Assembly: GCA_018398765.1 (NCBI GenBank)
Contig: JAHBMJ010005085.1
Coordinates: 30,828-73,864 of the forward strand
Origin: Chromera velia
Lineage: Eukaryota; Sar; Chromeraceae
Length of the DNA stretch: 43,037 nucleotides
Direction of reading: 5' to 3'
How positions within the stretch are numbered: position 1 is the first letter of the stretch; each line of letters opens with the position of its first letter. A program made the translations under genes and the position numbers. The notes under the pieces are model-generated. The model was not told the DNA's origin and searched no databases. It saw only the letters and a program-made list of their open reading frames with translations. Of this stretch, positions 31,795 through 43,037 are shown piece after piece.

Positions 31795-34700
31795 GGGGGG
31801 GGGGGGGGACCCCATCAGAAATAGCACACGCAAGCAGCACACGTCATGCAACAAACAACAAACAAAAAGCGACTCGGTCGAATCGAACTCATCAAAGGGA
31901 AGAAGCAAAACTTGAAGGAAGGAAGGAAGAAAGGAAGGAAGAATTCAGGAAGGCATGAACGAACGAATGAATGAGTCTGATCGACCAACCGCAGCACTTC
32001 CTCCCGCAGGTCTTTTCCCTTCCCCTTCCTGTTCGATCAGCCATCGTTCCTTCTCCACCCAACACCAAAAAACGATATCATGAACAAATGGACAACAAAC
32101 AAAACCAAAAAAGCGAATTACTTCCAAACTTCTTCTGCCGTTCATTCAATTTGATTGTCCAGAGCAGCCAAAGAAATTCCATTCCCCCCCCCTTTCCGAT
32201 CGGTTGGGAAGGCAAGCCATGCCAGCTGGGGGCCCTCCCTTTCTCTCTCTCTTTGTTTTATTTTCTCTTCTCTTCTCTTCTCCTTTTGTCCCTTTTCTTC
32301 CCTTCCCTTCTCTGTTTGAGTGCATCCAGTTCCCCTCTTTCTGTCTTGGTTTCGTTCTTTGTTTCTGTCTGTCTGTCTTACTTTCATCGTCCATCTGAAG
32401 ATTCCTTCAGTGACTTCCTTCCCTACATAAATGCATGAGTGGTGAGAGAGAGAAAGGGAATTAATGTTGTCCAGTGACTCACTGACTTGATTTGTCTCCC
32501 GAAACGACGGAGCCAATTCATTTCGTCATTTCTTCATTCATTCATCCTTTCCTCATTCAATTCAATTTTTTCCCACTTTGTCCTCCTCCTCTGTTCTTTT
32601 CTTTTATTTCACTTGTCTCACTGAGATCTTTCCTGCCTCTAGCTCCACATGATGTTCATTCATACGCATGCAGCATCCATCCATCCATCCATCCATCCGT
32701 GCATGCATGAATGTTTGTTTGAAGATCCTCCGAACCACCCCATGCACCTCCTTCTGTCTCCACCTGCCTTTTTAGCCACGAAGCCTTTTCCTGTCTGTCT
32801 GTCTGTTTGTTTGCGTCTTCAAAATTCTTTTTCCTATTGTATACCCCTCTTCGCGAATCTTTGCGCTGAGAGAAAAAGAAACCAGACAGACGCACTGGAC
32901 TCACACCACACGCCCACCGGTGAGCGATTGCTTCCTTCACTTCCCGTTCATGTTCTCTCTTGATGATCGGTCCTGTTGAGGTGAACGAACCTTCGAATGG
33001 ATGGCTTCTTGAGTAAATTGATTTTTCTGCCTTCCTTAATTCCTTCCCCCTTCCCTTTTCACTCCTTTTCACGTTCCTTTCCCTTTCCCTTTTTCCGAAT
33101 TTTCACATACAAGAAAGAAAAAACAAAAAAACCAAAGCGAGCGCACTACACGCCACCGCATGCATCCAGAGAGCATAAATTGAATTGGAGGGACGCATAA
33201 ATGTGGTGTGATGCATGCACATCCATCTGAATGAAGCCATGGCCATATGCAGTCACACAGACACGCACACAGACAGACACAGGGACCACGCAAAAAGCGA
33301 GGGAGGACACGTGTGAACTTTACGATTGCATGCATGCATTGATGAACGAACGGAAGAATGGATGGATGCACATCAAGACGACGCCATGCAGCCCAGCCAC
33401 CCGACAGACAGACAGACAGGCTCTCACTTCCCTCCCTCCCTCTCTTCCCTCCAATTTCATTGACTGACAGTAGCACAATGAAAGGGAAGGTTCCATCATT
33501 CCCTTTTTATTGATGGAACCTTCCCTTTCTATTGCGGCCTTCTGTTGATACTTGAGCCGCAGTCAGTCCCCCCCAGAGAAGAAAGAAGGGAAGGGGCGCA
33601 TGAGAGCAAGGGAAGAAAAGGGGGAAGAGGTGAGAAGGCAGTTATCGAAAGAAGGGGGGAAGAAGGAAACGACAAACCCACAAATTTTGGACAGACACAG
33701 TCGTGTGCACGTCGTCACTTTTTGTCTTCTAGCTCGTTGATTCATTCATTCATTAATTCATTCATTCATTTAGCAGACTTGGCTTTTTGTGGTCCAATTG
33801 CCTGATCGGCTCTCCCTCTCACTCGAGCACAGGACTCCTTTCCTTTCCATTCCTGTTCTTTCAAAAGGAACTCGAGAAGAAAAACCGACCATTCTGCGCG
33901 CTTTGGTCCTCTTCCCTCCAATCCCGCTGGCTTCGTGGTTGAGACATTGTCGCTCGGACTTTGCCTGAAAACGGCCTCAGGCATCCTCTGCTCTTCTGCG
34001 CTGCCGCGATTCGTTGTTTTTGGCCTCCTTCCTGCGCCACACTTCCTTCCCCCTTTTCTCTCTTTTTTTTTCATATTCCTTCCACTTTTTACTCCGCCAT
34101 TATTCTCTCTTCCTTTCTTCTTTGATTGCTTCGCTGGAGGATGTAGAAAAAACACAGGGGGAATCTCTTGCCCGCCCCCCTCCCATCCGACTTTCATTTT
34201 TGATTGAGGAAACCGACCCTCTGCTGTCCTCCCAAGAACCATGCCGCAGGGGTCACTCACGCAGGCAGGCAGGCAGTTGGAATTCTTCATTTCCTTTCCT
34301 TCTCAGTCGGTGCATACACATCCATCCGAAGAGAGTGAGGTTTTGTTTCCAGTCAAAAAACATATGTGGTCCTTGTGTGAAAAAACGGGAGGAAGAGTCC
34401 ATCGCCAAACAAAAAAGACAGAAGTCCGAGTACACCTATGTAGCCACAATGTGAATGTGAATGAAGCTGTTTGCCTGTCTTTCATTTAGGTGCATATCCT
34501 TTCCTTCTTGCCTCCCTCCTCTCCGCCAGAGGCAGCGGAAAGGAAAAAGGAAACCAAAAAAGGGGGAAGGAGTCCGTGCACAAAGAAAGCAAGCAAAAGA
34601 GCGTCATGAAGGAAGGAAGGAAAAAGGGACAGTCCTCCCCTTCTTTTCCCCGCATCATTGTCGTTGCCTCACGTAACACTTCTTCCTTCACCTGCCAGCT

Positions 34701-36038
34701 GCTTGCTGCTGCATTGGACAAATGAAAAACAAAAAAAACTCTTCCTCTTCTTGGCTGTTTTCAAAAGGGGAACGAAGGAGAGCCTGCAGGACTAGGAAAA
34801 GGGTAGGGGCATACAAGAGCGGACTCTTTCCGCTCTGCTGTTTTTCCTTTCTTTGTGCTGTCGTATCCAATCTCTCTCCATTTAATCCATTGATCTATCT
34901 CGTCTTGTTGCGTTCCTTCGATCATTCATTCTTTCCTTCATTACTTCGAAGGTTCGTTCTATTATAGTGACGGATGGACGCATCGCTTGACCAACTGACT
35001 AATCTGCCCAGCGTCCAGTCACGAAATCGCGCACCCACCGAGACATCCTCGCACCACAATCGCATGGATGCCCCCCGCGCATTCATGAGAGAGAGCACTT
35101 ACATTCCCATTCAAACAACCAAGATCATTGTGATTCGACAAAAAACCGGGACGGGCAAGACGCACGCGCGAGACGTGCAGGATTTGAGACAGACAATTCA
35201 CAAGGCAGCGATTTCATTCACAGTTCGGGCAGGAACACAGAGGACAGGACAGGACAGGACAGGAGGTTTCATTGACTCACACAAAGTGACTGAAGGCCAG
35301 GAGTGGAGGGCAGGAACGAAGGAGAAAGATCAAATGTAGACCAGGAGGTAGTATCGAGCAAACGAAGAAAGTGAAAAAAAAAAAACCTGTTGTGAACAGT
35401 CTCTCTTCGATCAGACCCGGATGGAACAGACTGTCTCTCTCTGATTTTTGTTCTCCTCAAACCCCCGCCCGCCCTTTTCTTTCCTTCCATTCTCCGACAG
35501 ATCCTCCCTCTGTCGACCTCCGTGAACACCTGATCGCTTCCTCCTTTTACCTGTCGTCACTAAGTTGAATCCACTCAACTCAGCAAAAGACAGGAGGACA
35601 GAAAGGAGGGAAGGAAGGAAGAAAGGACGAAACGAGGGAAGAGAAGAAAAAGAAGAGAAGAACGGACTCTCCCCCGAAGCGTCACTTACACAGTTGGGGA
35701 GATTGGTTGGTTGGCTGGCTAGCTGGCTGAACTTCTTCATTTCTTTCTTCCTCTCTTTCTGATTCCGAAGAATCTATTGATTGATTCGAGTGAGTGCCAG
35801 GTAGATGGAATGATGAATAAACGGGGCAGACAGGACAACCCTCCGACTGGATGGACCTGAGGGCGATTGACCAGGAAGAAAAAAAGTATTTTTTCCTTCC
35901 AGGCTCTCTATCTGGTTTCTTTTCTCATTTGTGCTCTGTTTGCCTGAGCGCGCCCCTTCATCAGCATGCACAGCTGCAGAGCCATCGATTAATGAACTCG
36001 AGGGTCCTTCCTTTTTTCCTTCCTTCGATCTCTCTCGA
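31795..36038. other. Gene-poor intergenic segment 3' of the bestrophin gene
   Basis: Rich in CATC, ATTC, CTTT and GGAA repeats and TGCATGCA words. Open frames such as 34974-35339 (+) and 33766-34290 (-) show no family motif I recognise. Part near 36038 should be the 3' UTR of the minus-strand bestrophin gene. A lineage-specific gene or non-coding RNA cannot be excluded. Confidence 0.45.
33476..33534. repeat. Isolated hairpin, 18-bp perfect stem
   Basis: 33481-33498 AAAGGGAAGGTTCCATCA pairs perfectly with 33511-33528, loop 12 nt; with a one-base bulge the stem extends by CAAT/ATTG. Size matches the hairpins at 39575 and 42683 but the sequence is unrelated, and no flanking duplication was seen. 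Confidence 0.85.
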
Positions 36039-36538
36039 TCATTGAATTTCTTCGTCTTCCGCCACCCAGGCTGCCTGTTGCTGATTAAGAGGAGACCCCG
36101 CTGCTCCTTCTACTGAAGAGACACCGGGAGAGAGACACGCCGAGTGGTGTGCAGAGAGGCCGGAGGAGGAGAAGACAAGTCTCCGCGCTTCAGCTTCTCG
36201 CGCCTCCTGAACGAGGGATAGGGCGAGGGGGGAGAGGGGCAGCAACTCCTTGCCCGTCTCGATCCTTTGGAAGGGAGACGCCATCATTTGGGCAAGCTGC
36301 AATCCAATCATGCACCCATCCATTCATCCATCATGTAAACAAACATGCGTGCATTCATTCATTCACTCATTCATGCATGCATGCATTCATTCCTGATCAT
36401 GAATGTCTGATCGATTGCGTGCGTCACTCCGGGAGAAGTCAAAAATCACGACCCGGCAGTTCCTTCCTTCGGGAGGAACTCTAGGGGCCGAAAGAAATGA
36501 AGGCAGAGAGAAATAAACAAACAGATAAATAAACAAAC

Positions 36539-36597
<59 letters not shown>

Positions 36598-37138
36598 AAG
36601 AAAGAGAGAGAGAAAGAAAGAAAGAAAGAAAGAAAGAAAAGAAAGAAAGAAAGAAAGAAAGAAAGAACGGACAGACAGACAAACAAACAGACAGACAAAC
36701 CTCCTCAGTCGCAAAGAACCCGAAGGCCACGAATGCCGAAAGGGCAGGGGCGATCAGAGACGCCAGGCTAATCTGCCCTCCTCCCACTTGAAGGGGATAC
36801 CCCTCTAGCGACAGAGAGGCCCCCCCATCCCCGTCTGGGTGCATCAGTGTGAAGGGAAGGGTGAGGAGGAAGAGAGAAAGGAGACGGCTGGTCTGCTTCC
36901 CGTAGCACGGAGGCTCACCCGACCTGCGAAGGGCGGATCAGAATAGAGATAGAGGGAACAGTAAACTACAATGCCGTATTTTGGAACCGCACCAGAAGAG
37001 CAAAAGGGGCAAAAAGGGTTCAACGTTGAGAGAGAACAGAGAGAGACAGATGATAAGCAGTCGGTAAGGTCAGCCCAAAAGTGAGTCACAATCTATTCAT
37101 TCATTCATTCACTCATTCAAAGAACGAAGAAGAGACGT

Positions 37139-37169
<31 letters not shown>

Positions 37170-40100
37170 CAGGGAGAGCACGTCTAGGTAGCCGTCAGAC
37201 TTTTCTTTACTTTTGTGCATTGCAGCACAAACTTTGAGCAGAAAAGGAGTGATGGCAGAACAAAAGAGAGGAGGAAGAGAAGGAAAGCACAAAGCAAATT
37301 GGAACCGAACTCCCTGCTGAAGGCCTTGCTGAATGAAGAGGGAGGGTTGCGCCCCTCCGCCCGGCGTGGGATTTCTTTTCTGCATGTGTTGTGAGGGGGA
37401 AAACAGGCAATTGAGAAACAGACAGACAGACAGACAGACAGACAAACCTGGCAATGCACTCCCCTTGAGAGACCGCCTCGACGAGTCCCGCGCTGATAGC
37501 TTCCAATTCTTGGGCAATGCAGAGCGCGTGGAGCTGCCGCCTCTCCCTCTCCAGCTCTCGCACGTCTCTGTCTGCCCCTCGCAGCCAAGCAGTCGACGTA
37601 ACTTTTTCTGCCCCAGTCGATCCTCCGTCGACCTCTGCCTCTGCCTCTATCTCTGCTGTCGCCGTGTCTCTTGCCAGCTCGCACAGCCGCGACGCAACGG
37701 CCAACGCGACATTACGCGAGTTCAGCCTGTGCACACGACGCAGCTCAGCCACAGAGAGGCCTCCCTGGTCGCAGAGTTCCCGAATCCCGTCCCCCCCCGC
37801 CTCGCCTCTCAGGTGATGCTTCAGAGCGAGCGGGAAAGCACCGACACACCGGAGGATGCGAAGAGCGCAGACGTCGGATTTCTTCTTCTGCTTCATCAAC
37901 GTAGACGAAGAAGAAGATGAGACGGAAGAGGGGGAGAAGCCCCCCGGCTCAGAGGCGTCTACCCCGACTGGAGGGGAAGAGGAGGAAGAAGGCAAACCCT
38001 TCTTCAACGCACCCACACGGAAGGCTGCCAGCTGATGGGCCCTGCGAGAGAGGGAGGCAACTCGGGACCAAAGGGCGCGGCCTTGCGAGAACCTGCGGGC
38101 AGGACGAGAGGAGGGAAGGGAGGGGGTCCACAATGATTCGTTTGCTTTCCTTTCTTGCACGCAGTGATGTGTTCGGTCGATCTGTGCAAGATGGTCTTCG
38201 TACAGAGCAATCATTCATTTCATAGAAAGAAAAAACAAGGGGCGGGGAGGACAAAGTCCAAACACTAGAGGGAAGGAAAGAGAGTTTAGGAGAAGAAAAA
38301 AGAAAGAAGAGCGTACAGGCGGACGAACGGACAGGGGGAGGAAGGAAGGAGAGAACAAAAGGAGGGAGGCGTGAAAAAACAATAACTTCATTCTGAGTGA
38401 CCTCTGATACGCCTGCTCGGTTCTGAACGCGAGCAGCAAAGCGATCATAGATGCAACGAATTGCTCCGCTTTCTCGCTGAATGCTGGAAGGGAAGGCTGC
38501 ATGCAAATACACACACACACACACACACGCACGCACATACATACACACGGAGAGAGGAAAAACGAAAAGAAGCAAGCACCTTGAGGACGAGCGAAAAAGG
38601 TACAAAGCAGGTACGACGAATGAAAAAGGGCCAGAAAGAAATGAGAAGAAGGAAGAGGGAAGAAAGAAAAATGCCCGCGTGCACCAACAGATCAAAAACT
38701 TGAATGCATACCCCAGATATGATGGTATGGCATGGGCAAAACAGCCAAGTACGTTGACAGTGAGTTCCGATCAACCCGACGGAAGGAGAGACGACCTGGA
38801 GGTGTTTTCGCTTCGTTTCCTCCGCAGAGACGCCCCCTCGATCGGACAAAGAAAAAGAAAGAAACAAACAGAGAAAGAGAAAGAGAAAGACTGACCAGTT
38901 GGGCATAGACAGCGGCGACGAGAGCGGCCCAGCTGGCAGCACCCACCAGATGAATTCTGCAGACAGGCAGACGGGAGGGAGGGAGACAAAAGAGAAGAAC
39001 AGAAACATTGAATGCAAGCAGAAGATTAAAAAGAGAACAGTCAAGAGTCCATGCCGATCTTTCCTTTTACTTACACGAAACCGCACGAACAGACCAACCG
39101 TTGACTGCATGTCCGTCTCTCTGCCTGTCACAATCCAGTCTCTGAATTCGTTCTCTGAGAATTCAAAGGACGCCCTCCCATTCTCTCGCTTGAGCAGTTT
39201 GCCTGGATGTACACATTAAGTCAGATCAACAAAATAAGAACAGTCTTCTTCACCCCTTTCATCTCTCACAAAAGACAAACATCGAGGATGACTTTCATTC
39301 CGCAATTTCTTCTCATCATGTCAAGTTGACTTTCAGCCTGACATAAAGAAACATGATATCCCTCTCACTGATCCGATCCCTCCTTCCACACGATTGCGTG
39401 GGCAGATAGGCTGGAGGGCCTGTTTTTCCTCACAGACAGCCAATCAAAAACAAGAAACAGACTGTACTCGACAGAGTGACAAAGAGACAGACCCCCTGCG
39501 TGCGTGACTGAGGGCGTTCTCGACTGAGTGACTGACCTGACCCTCCGGGTGATTCTGGAGGACCCGATGGACAGCATTTATTTTCATACAGTATTAATAT
39601 TCTTTTTCTGTATGAAAATAAATGCATGAGTGACTGACCTGACCCTCCGGGTGATTCTGGAGGACCCGATGGACAGCAGCGCCTGCAACCATCCCTCTGA
39701 GGACTCCCAACGCCTGAGGCCCCAGTCCTCTTCCAGCAAGGAGGAGTTCCATACTGGGGGAAGGAAAGGAAACTCAAAGGAGGACCCCGACTGACTCACA
39801 GAAGGGGGAGGGGGGAGGCCAGATTGGCCCTCCTCAGTCTGAGGTCGAGAGGAAGAGTGGAGGGAAGGCGGGGGGGCGGTCTGCGTGTGAGGAAGAAGCG
39901 GGACAGACGGCTGCACAGGCTGAGGGGAGCCGGTTGAAGAATCTTGAGGGAGTGAGCAGGGGCGTTTGGGGTGAGAGTGGAATGCCTCCTCAGAACGGTC
40001 TGAAGTCTTTTCTCCCGGGGGGTTCACCCCTGTCGCAAAAGATGTGTGGCGACTTGCCCCTGTCGTCCTATCATCTGCCTGCGGAAGATTGCCTGTGGTT

Positions 40101-40312
40101 CTTGGGGACAAATCGAGCGGAGGAGACGGGAAGAGGAGCCCCCTTCTCAGGTATGCGCCCGTGCTGTTGACCTCCCTGCCTTCCTTTGGCGTCCTCCGTC
40201 TCCCTTGGCGAGTGGTCGAGCTTGATGGATTGTTAAATGAGACGACAAAGGGGCAAGACGGGGAAAGAAGGAAATAGGACAGAAAGAAGAGACTTCTGGA
40301 ACTCATGCTCAT
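36039..40312 (-). CDS. Bestrophin-family anion channel with N-terminal leader
   Basis: Exons in transcript order: 40312-39639, 38956-38896, 38496-38402, 38092-37448, 36923-36701, 36296-36039 (TGA 36041-36039). All phases join; 651 residues. Bestrophins are pentameric chloride or bicarbonate channels; plant and algal forms act in thylakoids. Family marks in order: WLQALLSIGSSRITRR before TM1 (IHLVGAASWAALVAAVYAQL, 226-245); ALLLAFRTEQAYQR then FSQGRALWSRV (compare LLvFRtNtAYdRfweGRklW); FPLALKHHLRGEA; GYPLQVGGGQISLASLI; and FFATEELAQMMASPF (compare the GieeIa..iE.PF block). The N-terminus MSMSSRSLFFLSYFLLSPSC looks like a signal sequence, followed by a Ser/Thr/Arg-rich part, so plastid targeting is plausible. 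About 225 residues precede TM1, mostly Pro/Ser-rich. A Ser-rich insertion lies in exon 4 after RVGALKK. The first donor is duplicated (39525-39678). Confidence 0.85.
36535..36700. repeat. (GAAA)n/(GA)n array, pyrimidine-rich on the bestrophin sense strand
   Basis: Fills the start of the last bestrophin intron. On the minus (sense) strand it reads (TTTC)n and (TC)n and borders the donor GTTTGTCTGTCTG at 36700. Confidence 0.9.
37098..37170. repeat. (ATTC)n and (GA)n microsatellites
   Basis: Within the bestrophin intron between exons 38092-37448 and 36923-36701; TC-rich on the sense strand. Confidence 0.8.
37417..37447 (-). repeat. (TCTG)n array beginning at a 5' splice site
   Basis: On the minus strand the intron opens GTTTGTCTGTCTGTCTG, so the donor is the first unit of the repeat. 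Confidence 0.85.
38505..38552 (-). repeat. (TG)n microsatellite just upstream of a 3' splice site
   Basis: On the minus strand CTCTCTCC leads to (GT)n, then ATTTGCATGCAG and exon 38496-38402. The CT-before-GT order is kept relative to transcription. Confidence 0.85.
39525..39678 (-). repeat. Duplicated 5' splice border around a perfect hairpin insert (site C)
   Basis: 39525-39576 and 39627-39678 are identical over 52 bases and contain the end of bestrophin exon 1 plus donors. Between them is a hairpin, 39575-39591 CATTTATTTTCATACAG paired with 39608-39624, loop 16 nt. On the minus strand the first donor met (after 39639) is taken as the real one; the second (after 39537) is an intact copy 102 nt downstream. 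Reading through gives an in-frame stop soon after the hairpin. Full identity implies a recent event. Confidence 0.92.
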
Positions 40313-41135
40313 TCTGTTCCTTAAATGGTGCTGTCTGCTCACTTCTTCAGCGCGTATCTCGGGACGAATACGAGTCCAGCGAACCGGACATGTGCCGTCT
40401 GGGCCCGATGCAGACAAAACTTGGTTGTATGACGAAGAGTCGAAAACGAAGGATTAAAGAGCTGTCCTTTCTCCTCGGTCTCTTGAAAGAAGGCGCAGCG
40501 GAATTTTTCTTTGGGATTTTGGTGTCAAAACCGAACAGTGTATTGGAGACAGCGAGGTCAGCCTCAGTGGGTCAGTCCGTCTGACAGCACGACAGTCGGC
40601 GACTCTCAAGCCAAATATGCGACCTACAGGTGTCCTGGAAATGCGAGGGTCAATGACAGGTCTCCAGACATTTTCAGACTCGCCCAAGGGAATCCAATTG
40701 ACATGAACAAGAGCATCCTCCGGAATCCTCCATGATCATGACTGAGCCAATCCGCGTGACTTCGACGGTTTGAAATTAATTATCATAACCTTTCTATATT
40801 GATAGAGGGTTTTTTCATGCATGCCGCGATAACCTTTCCACATGCATGCAGCCGCGGCCGGCCCGCGCGGCCGCGACCTTCTTCATGCACGCGGCGCGCG
40901 CCGCGGGCCAAGCGCGCGGCTTGTCGCATGCACTCTCATGCATCCTTTCAGTTTCGATCGGAGCTAGCAGTCTCCTCTATTCTCCTCTCCCATGGAGCCT
41001 GTTAGATCTGCATTTACCTGTTCCAAGGTGGCACATAACCTTTGAAGTCGTTTGTGATTCGTCCGGACTTTCTGAGAACTCTGCGCGGATCTGAATTCGA
41101 TACGAGCACCTTGCAAAATTGGAGACGTCGTAAGG
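40313..41135. promoter_or_regulatory. Head-to-head intergenic region of bestrophin and MDAR genes
   Basis: An 823-bp space between the bestrophin start (minus, 40312) and the MDAR start (plus, 41136). The middle (about 40815-40940) is a dense CG/GCGC-rich and TGCATGC-rich block with GCCGCGGCCGGC-type palindromes, flanked by AT-rich sequence at 40770-40805. Possible shared bidirectional promoter. Confidence 0.45.
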
Positions 41136-42911
<1,776 letters not shown>

Positions 42912-43005
42912 GTCAGTGAGTCGGGGTTGTACCGATGTTCGTACATCTGCCTTTTGGGACCGGACATTTTCCCCTCATTTTTCATGTGTGTGTGAAAAAG
43001 CGAGT

Positions 43006-43037
43006 TCCTAGAGAGAGAGAGAGAGAGGGGGGGGGGG
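43006..43037 (+). repeat. (GA)n then poly-G at window edge
   Basis: GAGAGA run passing into a G homopolymer at the last bases, inside the fourth MDAR intron. The G-run edge recalls the G-flanked N gap at 31770 and may be a contig end. Confidence 0.7.

Noticed and set aside
34974-35339. Plus-strand open frame of 121 codons as a gene
   Set aside because: No recognised motif, composition like its surroundings, no supporting splice partners; mentioned only within the intergenic entry.
39080-39205. Extra bestrophin exon (frame reading KLLKRENGRASFEFSEN)
   Set aside because: Its acceptor phase does not fit exon 1 or exon 2, whereas joining 39639 directly to 38956 gives SRITRRVRIHLVG, which fits the family.

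Overview
The window is nuclear DNA from a flagellated eukaryotic alga with many long introns and dense microsatellites. It carries axoneme and cilium-type genes next to genes for plastid or redox proteins. Two proteins begin with hydrophobic leaders, and in the carotenoid oxygenase the leader is followed by a Phe, as in proteins sent to red-algal-derived complex plastids. Such a mix suggests a photosynthetic alveolate or a relative; Chromera velia is my best guess, from style alone and not from any search.

Layout: (1) 130-4798 (+), 3' part of an EFHB/CFAP21-like ciliary microtubule inner protein, nine exons. (2) 6271-18572 (+), a large modular membrane protein: signal peptide, F5/8-type-C-like domain, calcium-binding EGF repeats, a GPS-like Cys/Trp pattern and about five transmembrane helices resembling polycystin-1, with no polycystin channel domain. 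(3) 20201-28018 (+), a carotenoid cleavage dioxygenase-family protein, 14 exons, all four iron-binding His present. (4) 36039-40312 (-), a bestrophin-family anion channel, six exons, with a leader. (5) 41136 to the right edge (+), monodehydroascorbate reductase, first four exons. Genes 4 and 5 are head to head; genes 3 and 4 converge on an 8-kb stretch without a recognisable gene and with a 25-N gap. Exons were built by hand from protein-family similarity plus GT-AG borders with matching phases; nearly all junctions agree, with two uncertain spots in gene 2.

The most unusual signal concerns intron structure. At five places in four genes, 27-52 bp spanning an exon-intron border is present twice, with the extra copy inside the intron and a short AT-rich insert between the copies. 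Three of the inserts are related 50-60 nt hairpins; two share an identical 17-nt terminal inverted repeat (CATTTATTTTCATACAG), which itself resembles a 3' splice site. A sixth border, the last exon of the carotenoid oxygenase, is copied in inverted orientation 1.4 kb downstream. The 5' splice sites are also odd: about half read GTC (often GTCAGT). Microsatellites built from GTCA, GTGA and TGCA often sit directly on splice sites.

Between genes, AT-rich DNA alternates with compact CG/GCGC-rich patches lying about 200-400 bp upstream of the start codons, which are probably promoters.
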